A stretch of 22,500 bases of DNA from Neocallimastix lanati (nom. inval.) (GCA_016946835.1 JACVTC010000037.1:315001-337500), one strand, 5' to 3'; counted from the first letter of the stretch, positions 1-10,969 are shown. Notes: generated from the letters alone by a model not told the origin. Translations and numbers: made by a program.

Positions 1-257
1 TTTAATTAAAAAAATTTTTTTTTATTTTTTATATTTTTTATTTTTATTTTCATTTTATTTTATTTTTATTTTTATTTTAATAAATAATTTTTAAATTTAA
101 TAATAATTAAATTTAAATAATTGTAAACTAATGTTTTTATTATTATTATTATTTTTAATAATAAAAAAAAATTTAAATATAATTAAAATTACAGTAAATA
201 GTTACATTAATATTATTAAATATAGTATACTATAATATATAATATACATATATTAAC

Positions 258-296
<39 letters not shown>

Positions 297-527
297 CATT
301 CAAAAAATAAAAACTAAATATTGATTGAATAACTATGAAGCAATACATGGTGATTGCTGATAATTTTTTTTTTTAAAAAAAAAAAATAAAAAAAAAATAA
401 AAATAAAAATAAAATAAAAATGAAAAATTTCAATTTTATTAATAACTGCTTTTTATATAAATATTATAATTAATTAGTTATGTTATAAATGAATTTATCG
501 AGAATATATTAAAATTACTTTAAATAA

Positions 528-565
<38 letters not shown>

Positions 566-640
566 ATTTTTTTTTTCTTTAAACTATATACAAATATTTT
601 AATGCTTATAATTATTATTTATTATTATTATTTTAAATAT
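1..640. other. AT-rich intergenic region downstream of the ankyrin gene
   Basis: No gene recognised. The stretch is almost all A/T, with poly-T/poly-A blocks near 260-296 and 364-420 and an (ATT) microsatellite at 528-563. A short island with higher GC at about 322-362 contains a tiny open frame but no domain, splice partner or RNA fold I can support. It lies beyond the 3' end of the minus-strand ankyrin gene, so part of it is probably 3' UTR and terminator. Confidence 0.7.
528..563. repeat. (ATT)12 microsatellite
   Basis: Twelve uninterrupted ATT units, lying 78 bases past the stop codon of the minus-strand ankyrin gene, so it could be in that gene's 3' UTR or just beyond it. Confidence 0.95.
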
Positions 641-2143
641 TTATATGTTACTTTTAATTCTTATGGTATAAGATTTTAAAATATCTTCATTTCCATTATC
701 TTCAATGTATTGTAATACACTTCTTTGATTATTATCATAATCATAAATATTTGCGTCATGATCAAATAGAATTTCTGTTATTTCTTCTAAATCATTTTCA
801 ATAGCATAGATAAGTGCTGTCTTTCCATATTTATCCTTACTATTAATATTACAATTAGAATTTAATAACATCTTAACTATTTCATTATTTCCATAAATTA
901 CAGAATGTATCAAACAGGTTTTCTCATCTTCATCTTTCAAATGAATATCTGCCCCTCTTTTCAATAATAATTCTACAATATATTTGTTACGTTGCTTACA
1001 TGCCCACATTAGTGATGTCATTCCATGATCATCTTTATAATTAATATCAGATCCTTTATTAAGTAACAATTCAGTAAGAGGTATATTATTACATTGACTT
1101 GCCCATATTAATGGAATTTTGCCCATACGATCAATATCCATAATATTTATACCGGCTTCTATTAAAAGCATTGAAACTTTATTATTATCGTTAGTAATAG
1201 AATAAACAAGTGATGATAAATTACTATTATCTTTGATATTAACATCAGCTCCAGAATCTAATAATAATTTGACGACAGCATAATTTCCACATTGACAAGC
1301 ATGAGATAAAGGTGACATACCATAAAAATCCTTTGTGTTAATATCTGCTCCATGTGAAAGAAGTAGCTTAATGATTTCTACATTTTCTCTGTAAGTAGCC
1401 CATATTAATGCATTTTTACTGTCTTCACCATGATCATTAATATTTATATTATATTCTAATATTTCTTTAACAATTTCATAAATATTTAATCGACATCCTA
1501 AAATTAATGCCGTATCATTATCATTATTTCTTAAATTAATATTAATTTTTTCCTTTTTTTCTTTTATTTTCTTTTGTATAAATTTCACAACACGTTTCTT
1601 ATTAGATTTATATGAAAAAAGTATATCAATAATAAATTGAGGATCATAAATATAATGATGTAATATCAATTTAATATATTTAATATTTCCATATCTAATA
1701 GCATTCATTAAACAAGTATTTCCTTTATTATCTTGAGAATTAATATTAATATGCATATTTAATAAATATTTCAATTGAGCACCATTTATTTCTTTTGAAT
1801 TAAAAAGATATGATAGAACATTTTCATGTTTGTCATTTAAAAAATTAATATCGGCTTTATTTTGTAAAAGAAGATTGGATACAGCAAAATTATTATGCTT
1901 TATTGCAGTGAATAAAGGTATTTTTTTATCTGCGGTTTGGAAATTTAAATTATCTATGACATTGATTACACTTTTTATGATGGCAATATCGTAGTCTTTT
2001 TCAATTAAATAAATTAATATATTCTGAACATTACAAGTATTTTGATGATGATATTTCAAAAGAAATGTTAAATCATTTATATTTTTTATATTTACTATAT
2101 CAGATATTATTTTACTTTCTGTTGATGTTTCAAAACTTTTCAT
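641..2143 (-). CDS. ankyrin-repeat protein, 500 aa, single exon
   Basis: An intact intronless frame starting at an ATG in an A-rich context (five or more A before the ATG) and ending in TAA. After an N-terminal helical stretch (about residues 1-68) there are roughly 11-12 ankyrin repeats of about 33 residues. The clearest are in the second half, with signatures such as YGMSPLSHACQCGNYAVVKL, LLLSHGADINTKD, HGMTSLMWACKQRNKYIVEL and YGKTALIYAIEN. Repeats around 75-165 are more diverged, and a Lys-rich insertion (about 175-202, KKRVVKF...KKIKEKKEK) separates them from the regular array. There is no signal peptide, membrane segment or second domain, so it is probably an intracellular protein-binding scaffold. 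Large ankyrin families are common in AT-rich protists and anaerobic fungi. The partner cannot be predicted. It is the same strand as the large gene upstream, 1.3 kb away, and probably independently transcribed. Confidence 0.9.
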   Translation of the reverse strand: MKSFETSTESKIISDIVNIKNINDLTFLLKYHHQNTCNVQNILIYLIEKDYDIAIIKSVINVIDNLNFQTADKKIPLFTAIKHNNFAVSNLLLQNKADINFLNDKHENVLSYLFNSKEINGAQLKYLLNMHININSQDNKGNTCLMNAIRYGNIKYIKLILHHYIYDPQFIIDILFSYKSNKKRVVKFIQKKIKEKKEKININLRNNDNDTALILGCRLNIYEIVKEILEYNININDHGEDSKNALIWATYRENVEIIKLLLSHGADINTKDFYGMSPLSHACQCGNYAVVKLLLDSGADVNIKDNSNLSSLVYSITNDNNKVSMLLIEAGINIMDIDRMGKIPLIWASQCNNIPLTELLLNKGSDINYKDDHGMTSLMWACKQRNKYIVELLLKRGADIHLKDEDEKTCLIHSVIYGNNEIVKMLLNSNCNINSKDKYGKTALIYAIENDLEEITEILFDHDANIYDYDNNQRSVLQYIEDNGNEDILKSYTIRIKSNI

Positions 2144-2205
2144 TTTTTTAAATTTTTATATATAAAGTATATAAAAATATATACCTAATGTATTTTTTAA
2201 AATCA

Positions 2206-2335
2206 AAAAAAAAAAACAAAAACAACAAAAAACAACAAAAAACAAAAACAAAAAATACAAAAAGCAAAAGCAAAAGCAAAACGAAAGAAAAAAAAGAAAA
2301 AAAGAAAAGGAAAAAAAAAGTGAAATAAAGAAAAA
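2206..2335. repeat. A-rich, purine-biased low-complexity tract upstream of the ankyrin gene
   Basis: On the plus strand this is an almost T-free run of A with periodic C and G: repeated CAACAAAAAA-like words, then AAAAGC three times, then GAAA-rich sequence. On the transcribed sense strand of the ankyrin gene it reads as a T/C-rich tract beginning about 63 bases upstream of the start codon, a position typical of 5' UTR or core promoter. Function is inferred from position only. Confidence 0.6.
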
Positions 2336-3265
2336 AGATAATTAAAATTAATACTTATAATATTTCTATTTTCATTAATTTTTTTTTTTTTTTTTTTTTT
2401 TGAAATGTATAAATTATTTAATTAACTAATATTTATTAAAAATTAAAGTTTATGAAGGTATTTAAAAATTAATAAATATATGCATATGAATAAAAAAATA
2501 AATATAATAATTATAAAATAAATTAAAGAATATATAATTTTAATTTTTAATTTCTTAATTTTTTTTTTTTTTTTTATTTTCTTTAAAAAATAAAAAAAAG
2601 GATAAATTCCATACAAAATAAGAAAAAAAAAAGTGGACTTTTATTCTGATATTTATTACTAATTATTAATTATTAATTATTAATAGAAAATTTTATTATT
2701 GCATATAAAAATAAATATATATATATACAATTTTTTTTTTAATTTTTTTATCTTTATTTGTAATAGTTATTTTTCATATAAATAAAAAAATAAAATCTCA
2801 ATGTATTAAAAATATAATAAAATATATATACAACTTTTTTTTTTTTTTTTTTTTAATATATGTTAACATATTAATATAAAAACTATAATGTGTATTTATT
2901 ATTACTATTATTATTATTGTTAATTGTTATTACTTTAAATGGAATTAAAACTATAAATATCATAAAAATATTTATTGTTATTTACATGTAGGTTAAGTAG
3001 TAAATAATATTACTTTTTCACATAATAAATATATATATATATATATATTTAATTTTAAAATAATAATTTATTCAACTATTATTATAGTATATAAATAAAT
3101 AAATAATTTAAATATATATATATATATAATAATTTAAAAATTTACTAAAAATTTAAATTTTTTTCATTTTAAACAATAATAATAATAATAGTAATAATAA
3201 AAATATTTTTCAATATTAAAAAAGTTTTTTTTTAAAAAAATGTAAATAATAAAGAGGTATATTTT

Positions 3266-3292
3266 ATAATACTTTCTTTTTTAGAGTATTAT
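3266..3292. repeat. inverted repeat, 8-bp arms, 11-nt loop
   Basis: ATAATACT (3266-3273) and AGTATTAT (3285-3292) are perfect reverse complements around an 11-nt loop. It lies about 140 bases past the stop codon of the large minus-strand gene, so it could form a hairpin in its 3' UTR. In DNA this AT-rich, short inverted repeats also arise by chance. Confidence 0.4.
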
Positions 3293-3434
3293 TTGGGATT
3301 ATTATTGAATTAAAGATATTAAATATATTAAAAAAAGGAATATATTGTGTGAAACATTTTTTTTTTTTTTTTTTTTTTTTTTGGAAAATTTGCATTTTAT
3401 CTTTTCTTTTTTTTTTTTTTTTTTTTTAAAATAA

Positions 3435-6400
3435 TTATAGGTATAATATTGAAAGTGCTGTTATTATCACCAGTAGTATATATGAGAAGGAAATAGTTAT
3501 GGAACGTATAGCCAAACTTGGATTACACTTTTTATTGTTATCTGAATCATCAGTACATACAACATATCCCATATTACTTACTGAACAAATTTCTGGTTCT
3601 TTAAATTGATTAAATTTAACATAATTTTTAACACATAATAAATCAAAACTTGCTTCTTTATCCTCAAAATTGTAGGTACAATTAGTATATACGGCTGGAA
3701 CTACTGGAAGATAATTACGACCTTTTCTTACTGTAGCAGTGGAATTATTATTACGAGCAATTTTATCGACAGCATATCTAACCTTTGAAGGATAATCATT
3801 GCTTAAAATGGTTGGGAAATTAATAACATATTTAGCAGAATAGACACAATTCTTCGATGACATCTTATTTAATTTATTTCCGCTATCACATTTATAGTAG
3901 TACTTATCAATATAATAATATTCACCAACGTTACATGACTGAATCTTACAAATGGTTTCTTCCAATTCTTCAGAATCATATTCACAATAGTAAATTTCAC
4001 CATTATTTGTAAAAACATAACCAGAATCTGTAATTGGTTGACAGTCATCATCAAAACATTCATACATCTCCTTATCTATTGTGTAATAGAAACCAATACT
4101 TACTTTTTTCTCAAGAAGAACTTCATTTGATTTTATACTGAACTTATAAACATAGGTTTCCTTTGGATTAACCGAAATATAGGCAAAGCCACCCTTTTCG
4201 GGAGCTTTCCAAACACCATCTTCTAATTTATACATGGACTTTCTTACACTGTCATAATAATAAACATTTTCTCTTGGTTCATAATTATTACAATTCTTTC
4301 CAATACAGCCATAGATGACAATACTCTTTGGCTTCAAAGAATAATCCTTATATTCTGCGGTTGAATTGGAAGACTTAGTTACTATATAATAGGCAGTATT
4401 CTCGATCATGACAGCAGAGAATTGATCCATTTTGTAGAGATAGTTTGAAAATCCATAGATACTATTTTCGATGTCATTACTCTTATAGCATTCTCCAGAT
4501 TCACGAGATTTAATATCTCTGGTTGTTAAGGCAAGTTCACCTAAGTAAGTAATACAAAATTCTCTTCTTTCAAGATCATACTTTGGTGTACATTGGTTAT
4601 TCGCATAAATACAGGTAATATCAGGTGAATAAGCAAATGAATATTCTTGAACTTCCGGATCATACTTTATAATTTTTTTATTAATATCAGCGATATAAGA
4701 AATTGTCTTTAATTTATCAATTATAGTACAGCTTGAACCATTACATTTAAAAATTTTAACATTAGCATTATTATAATCTTCTATTTTATTTCCAGAGACT
4801 AAAGTATTTTCAATGATGTTAATAAAGTAATAACCTGTTTTAACAATTTGAGTAATACGATTATCATCAAGATGATAAATATTGGAACCTACGGTATAGT
4901 AATTTGATTTATAAGCTCTCGAAACTTCAATACAATTAGAATCGGTAGTGGTGGTAACAAAAGTGGATGGAGAACCTCCAATAACATAAGTTTCAACAAT
5001 AATAGTATCAGTGGCAAAATACATTTTTGATCTATCATAACTGGTACAGAATCCACCAGCACCTAAAGTTCTTGTTGCTGTACTTGTTGAGGCATAATCA
5101 CTATTAATATAGCATTGATTATTGTTAAATGTACAGATTGGAATGAGGGCCAGTTCAGCTGGTGTTAATTCTCTACAATTTTCAGAATCACAATTAATTA
5201 AATTATAAATAGTACTTCTCTTTTGAAGACCTCTTCTTCTTCTTATTTTAGTTCCAGTAGCGGTGGTAGCCGAACGGTAAATACCATTGGTGGCAACAAT
5301 GGGATTACATTCCGATTCATTACAATCCACTAAAATATTAGAATCATTGGTAACATAGGCACCAGGACTTGTTGCCTCTAAACCACAATTTATATTTCCA
5401 CCAAAGTTTAAGCAATGAACAATATATTTAGTAGTAAGAGTACCCTTATATCCAGAGACATAATAACCTTCATTAACATTTTCCTCGGAACATTGAGATC
5501 TTGATATACAATTAATTAAAACATTTGGAGTATGAGTAATATAGTAACCAATATTTGGAGTGATAATACTACAAGAATTCAAATAACATCTAATGATAAT
5601 TTTTGAAGTTTTGACGGCACCAGCGTTGATGAAATAACGGAAGTTATTAATTGATTGATAAATACATCTAGTTGAATTACAATTAATTATACCCATTCCA
5701 CCATAGGCTAAATAATAGCCAATAGTCGAAGTAGTAGTTTCACAATGGTTAGAATCACAATATATTAATTTATTTGTACCATTATCAAAACCTGCATTAA
5801 TCATATAAACATCCTTTGGTTGAATAGACTGACATTTTCCGGTAGAATCACAATCTAATACATAAACAGTTTTATGATTTACAAGTCTACTTCCTAGAAA
5901 TAACAAAGAAAAATAAATAAATTTAAAATTAAAAAATAATTTTTATATAATATTTATTATATTAAATTTGCTATTATAAAAAAAATTTAAAAAAAAAAAG
6001 ATACAAAAAAAAAAAAAAAACAATTAAAACAATACAATATCATCATGAAAAAAAAATTGCAATATAAAGCAAAAACTAAAAGAAAAAAAAATCTTTTTTC
6101 TTTTTTACATTCCATTTACATTCACAAAATAATAACAATAATAATAATAAAAATAATAAATTATGAAAAAAATTTTTTTTCTTTTAAAATGTTTAACTTT
6201 TATATATTCAATCAATATTTACCATCAAGATAATAACCAGGAGAAGTAATTGTAGTTAAGGAAGAACCATTACAGAGGAATCCTTTCGAGTTTTTAGAAT
6301 CATAAATATATTCTTGATTTGAACATAAATTGATGATAGTACAAATGGCTGTGGAGCTTACACAGTTATAAAGAGCAACATGTGAAGATAAAGAGAAATT

Positions 6401-8704
6401 TTCGGAATAATTACTTATTCTAATTTTTGTATTGGAATTAACGGCAACAATACCATCTTCAATTACTTGGGTAATAGAGCTTTTAGAAATTTTAAATAAG
6501 GTATTAATGGAGTAAGGAATTCCAGGGAAAGTATCCCCTTCAACTTGAGTGTATATATAGTTGGCTTGATTATATTCATCACTGGAAACATTGATAAGGT
6601 AAGAGCTTTTTTCATTTTCATCTAATTGGGTTCTAGTATCATTTAATTCGAATGATTTGAATACAAAATTAAGATTATCATCATCATCGTAACAATAAGT
6701 TCCTGATTGAAATATTGTTTTTTCTGTGACACCTAAACAAGATTTCGAGCTCTTAGAAACACAAGAAACTTGACATTCAATAATATTATTATCACTCGAT
6801 CCAGTATCTATGTAATATCCAGGAATGACATCAACAGTATTACATGAGTTTAGACTTTCACAATAAATTAATCCATAATATTTGTTGTTACTGTATGTGG
6901 ACTGATCAAGGAAGTAACCCGTTCCTAGTGTAGTTAGTTCAGTAGGTAAACAAGAAGCATCTGAGCATTCAATTAAAGGTTTCTCTTGCTTATCATTTTG
7001 ATTATTGATATAATAACCTTCATCCGCTTCAATATATGCTATGGAACAAGAATGCTCTGTAGTACAATGAATTAATGAATTTGAACTTAAATACTGGAAA
7101 ATATAATAACCGCCAGTTTCACCATTTTCATATCCACATCTATTAGTACTATCACAATATATCAATGGCTTATCATATCTATTTGCACCACCGTTTACAA
7201 AATAACCTACACTTGGGGTGAGCTCTTTCCATTCATTGTCTAAATATAAAATTATTTGATTATTATACGATAAATAAAAATTACTTTCATTTGCTTCAAC
7301 CGCTGTACAATTTGTAGCTGAATTACAATATATTAATGGTGTATTATTATTTGTATCACCATTTATATAATATGCATCAGGAGAAGCCACAATTTCTTCA
7401 TAAGGAGCATCAGATTTAGCTTTTATTAAAGGATTAGTGACCTTATTACTACCTGAATTTATATAATATTCAGGGCTTGAAGGTTTAGTAACGTCATTAT
7501 ATAAAACTCCACAACCAAAATCACTTAAACAACGAATAATACTTTCTGTTATACCATTACCACTAGAGTCAAAATCATAACCAAGATAATATCCTTCATC
7601 TGCATAAGTTCCAGATGTATTACGTGTATCTCTTGGAACGACTTCATACATATTGCATGTTTCCTTAGAACAATCTATTAGTCCATCATTTGTACCCATT
7701 TTGAATATAAAATATGGTGCACCAGCTATATTTGATTCTTCTTTAATACTACAAGAAGAATTTGCGTTACATATAATTACTGATTTAGGATTGTCACCAT
7801 TAATGAAAAATACTTTGGTTAAATCAGTTGTTGCTTTCAATTGACATGAACCACTATTTACGCAATAAACAATTCCGTCATCATTTAATTTAAATGCTTG
7901 ATGTGAACCAATATTAGTTACTATACTATATTCTGGAGTACTAGTAACTTTAATTATTTGTACACCATTATATAAATTTACAAAGTATTTATAGTCTCCT
8001 GAAGAGATACCAGTAACGTCAATCGCAGCAAAATTTGATCCTGAAAACTTATACCCTGCTAATACTGTTGAAGAACTTGAAGTTGCTGATAAAATTTTGC
8101 TATTACCATCAAAAAAAACGTATTCATTATTGTTAATGTTTTGTATGGAATTTACTTCCTGAAATACTTCTGTGTTTGCGTTTTGAGCAGCATCACATGC
8201 TTGTTGATTTTCATAACTTTGATTACTTAGTGTAGACAATATATTACCTGTTTTTTTACAATATGTTCCAAATGTTGTACTTCCACATGTACAATCTAGT
8301 AATTCTCCGGAAACGACCTTAAATTGAAATAGTAATAACAATAAAGATGATATAATGGATGTATTCCTAAATAATAATAAAAAAAAAGTGTTCATTTAAA
8401 CAAATTGAAAATATTATATATATATTTATAGATAGATTTATAGATAGATAAAAAGATAGAAAAATATATAAATATATTTTCAATAATATATTAGAAAAAT
8501 AAATAAAAATAAATAAAAATAAATATAGAAAAAAAAAAGTAGATAAATTATTGTGTTATACATTAATTATTATATTCTAAAATGAATACATATATATTTA
8601 TATATTATATAATTTATAATGAATTTATTATTATTATTTTTATTATTATTATTTTTTTTTTACCTTGAACTGAAGTTCAATAGACTTCGTCTTTTAATAT
8701 TCAT
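3435..8704 (-). CDS. giant secreted, membrane-anchored Cys-repeat protein (fungal scaffoldin-like), 3 exons, about 1547 aa
   Basis: Exons 8704-8664, 8366-6223 and 5893-3435 join in frame (4644 nt). The second intron splits one repeat: GYYLDG ends exon 2 and SRLVNHKTVYVLDCDS begins exon 3. The downstream frame has no ATG and starts exactly after TTTCTAG. Residues 1-34 (MNIKRRSLLNFSSR followed by a Leu-rich core ending KVVSG) form a signal peptide. Residues about 180-550 and 725-965 carry many 25-45-residue units of the type GYY(I/L)(N/D)-x-G...(L/I)I-x-CDS-x-x-C. Three longer Cys modules lie near 549-691, 982-1119 and 1155-1263. N-glycosylation sequons are frequent. The last about 27 residues are hydrophobic (TM or GPI signal). 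No catalytic, dockerin or CBM domain was recognised. The repeat style recalls scaffoldin-like proteins of anaerobic gut fungi; that role is inference, a structural or adhesive surface protein is the alternative. An ATG at 8395 without the first intron gives 1543 residues. Confidence 0.8.
5894..6222 (-). other. intron 2 of the large repeat-protein gene (329 nt)
   Basis: On the minus strand the donor is GATG|GTAAATATTG and the acceptor is TTGTTATTTCTAG|GAAGTAG. Splicing joins phase 1 to the remaining two bases to give a Gly codon, and restores a repeat unit. The interior is AT-rich with long A/T runs, and the unspliced frame hits a stop ten bases into the intron. Confidence 0.88.
8367..8663 (-). 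other. probable intron 1 of the large repeat-protein gene (297 nt)
   Basis: Minus-strand donor TTCAAG|GTAAAA and acceptor TTATTTAG|GAATAC keep the frame (AG + G = Arg). The proposed 41-nt first exon has about 40% GC, against roughly 10% around it, begins with ATG, and gives a signal peptide with a basic N-region (MNIKRR). The competing model starts at the ATG at 8395 and reads through. Confidence 0.7.
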
Positions 8705-10715
8705 TTTATATATTATATAGATATGTATTAATAAATTGGGTATTTCTTTTTATTTTTTTTTTTTTTTTTTATTTAAATTTTTTTTTGTTATTGCTTATTG
8801 TTGTCTTTTTGATTTTTTTATTAGAAAATTTTTATTATTGCAATAGATATGAGTTAAAATGAAATGTATATAATAATGAAGAAAAGATTTTTGGGGAAAT
8901 TGTATGTTATATATATTTAGTATTATTAATATTCGTTAGTAATTTATATCTCTATATTTATTTATTAACTTATTAAAAATAATTTTTTTTATAAATGATA
9001 GTTTATATACATTAATATGCATAAAACATTAAAACATTTTATATATTTAATTGAAATAATTCAATTAATATTATGATCTCTTGAATAAAAATATATACCT
9101 TTACTATATTTTTATTTTTATTTTTTTTTATATTTATTTTTTTTTATTTTTATTTTATTTATTATATAGGTATTTAATATAATGGTAATATATATAAGCA
9201 AAAATTTCAATAAATAATAATTATTTTTTTTACAGATTATAAAAAAAAAGAAAATTTTCTTTTTTAATAGATATAATGCAAATAATATTTATATGGAAGT
9301 AAGAATTCTATCTTACTGTAACAATAATGAATATAAAACTGTTTTTATCTATCTATTATATAATAACGACAATTAATTTATCATTATTTATATATATTTA
9401 TTATGAAATATTTATTTTTTTTTTTTATTTTTTTATTTTTATTTTTATTTTTTTTTTATTTTTATTTTTTTTATTTTTAAACAAAAAGAAAAAAAAAAGT
9501 AGCAATATATTAAAGTAATCAGTTAATACTACTTAAATACTATAATTGCTTTTATCTATGAATAAAAATAATCAAAAAAAAAATAAAAAAAATAATAAAT
9601 TAGAAATAAAAAAATAAAAATAAGAATAAAAAGAAAAGAAAGAGAAAAAAATTATATTAAATTGTAATAATATTATATTTGATATGATAAAAATATTTAC
9701 TTCATTATTATTTTATTATTATTTCTTTTACTATTATTAATACTACAGTAATTTTAGTAATTTTTTTTATTGAAAAAAAAAATTACATTTAATAATATAG
9801 AAATTGTTTTTAATAATTATTTTAATTATTTTTAATGTTTATTCGTACCATTTATTAATTTTTTTTTTTTTTAATGATTTCAAACTTTAAAATTGTTTAT
9901 TTTTAATAAATAATTTTTTTTAAAATGTAAAATAAAATAATTATATATATATAAAGAGGATTATTATCTACTGTGCTCTAATATATATCTATAAATTTAT
10001 ATATATTTTCATTTTTAATAATTAATTCTTATTTAATTTTTTTTTATTATTTTATTTTATTCTATTTTTATTTTCATTTTATTCTTTATTATATATTTTG
10101 ATTTTTTTTTTTTTTTTTTTTTTGATTTATTTTTTATAATTTAATTAAAAAAATAATTTATTTAAATTAAACTTTAAAATTTTTATTTTAATTATTTTTT
10201 TTTTTTTTTAATTAAATAATAAAATTTTAATAATAAAATTTTTATCTATTATTCATCAAAAAAAAAATTTTTTTTTTTTAATTTTTTAATATTATTTAAT
10301 TTTAAATGATTGATTATCCATTTTTATTTATAATTTTTTTTTCCAAGTTTAAAAATTTAAAATTATTATATAAGGTTCAATTTATTTTTAAAAATTTCTT
10401 TTTAATTATTATTTATAAATTTTGTTAAAAGAAGAAAAAAAAAATTCAATAAATATAATAATAAATCAAATATTATTCTCATATAATATTAAATATAATT
10501 TATTTTTTAAATAATTGCATTTATTAAAAGGTTTTATTAATATTTAAAAAAATATAAAATTGAATATATATAAAATGAATAAAAAAAAAAATAAAATAAA
10601 ACTTCTTAAAATATCATTTAAACGCTTTGATATGATTATAATTTTTTTTAAAAAAAAATAAATAATACTTATTAAAGTATTAATAAAAAAAAAAGGAAAA
10701 GAAAATAAAATGTAA

Positions 10716-10800
10716 TGCGCAGTTATAAAAATATGAATTACTATAATTTCATATTTTTATTGGAAATTTTAAATTAAATATCATTAATTTAGTTTAATTT
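10716..10800. repeat. diverged direct repeat, copy 1, with an 11-bp-arm hairpin
   Basis: Shares with copy 2 (10884-10969), in the same order and at a nearly constant offset of 168-170 bases, the anchors TGCG(C/T)AGTTATAAA, T(A/T)(C/T)TGGAAA and TTTAGTTTAATTT. Between the first two anchors, AAAAATATGAA (10727-10737) and TTCATATTTTT (10748-10758) are perfect reverse complements around a 10-nt loop. Could be a decayed small mobile element or a duplicated non-coding RNA; unassigned. Confidence 0.55.
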
Positions 10801-10843
10801 TGATTTTATATATATTTTTTAATTTTTTAATATTTTAAAAAGT

Positions 10844-10849
<6 letters not shown>

Positions 10850-10880
<31 letters not shown>
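10850..10880. repeat. poly-A tract, 31 nt
   Basis: Uninterrupted run of A lying between the two diverged repeat copies. A homopolymer abutting a repeat copy can be the scar of a retroposed sequence, but such tracts occur throughout this window. Confidence 0.9.
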
Positions 10881-10882
<2 letters not shown>

Positions 10883-10883
10883 G

Positions 10884-10969
10884 TGCGTAGTTATAAATAT
10901 TTAAATTTTATTATAATATTATTTTTTTACTGGAAAACCTTATTTAGTAACAATTATTTAGTTTAATTT
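10884..10969. repeat. diverged direct repeat, copy 2
   Basis: Second copy of the element at 10716-10800, sharing its three anchor words in order. The internal stem is weaker here than in copy 1. Confidence 0.55.

Larger units (their letters stand above)
2144..3434. other. intergenic region between the ankyrin gene and the large repeat-protein gene
   Basis: No gene is visible. It should hold the promoter and 5' UTR of the ankyrin gene (low-coordinate end) and the 3' UTR of the large surface-protein gene (high-coordinate end). It contains an A-rich block with periodic CAAAAA/AAGC words (about 2206-2335), several poly-T tracts (around 2379-2401, 2560-2575, 2835-2854, 3357-3382 and 3405-3427), AT dinucleotide runs and a small inverted repeat at 3266-3292. 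Confidence 0.7.

Noticed and set aside
3869-4063. 64-aa minus-strand frame inside the large gene
   Set aside because: Alternate-frame shadow of a clearly coding exon.
6045-6233. Plus-strand 62-aa open frame
   Set aside because: It lies in the intron of the large minus-strand gene and consists of Lys/Ile/Phe strings from A/T runs.
9327-9518. Plus-strand 63-aa Phe/Ile-rich frame, possible membrane protein
   Set aside because: Composition comes from poly-T and TTTTTA runs; no coding-type GC rise or conserved residues.
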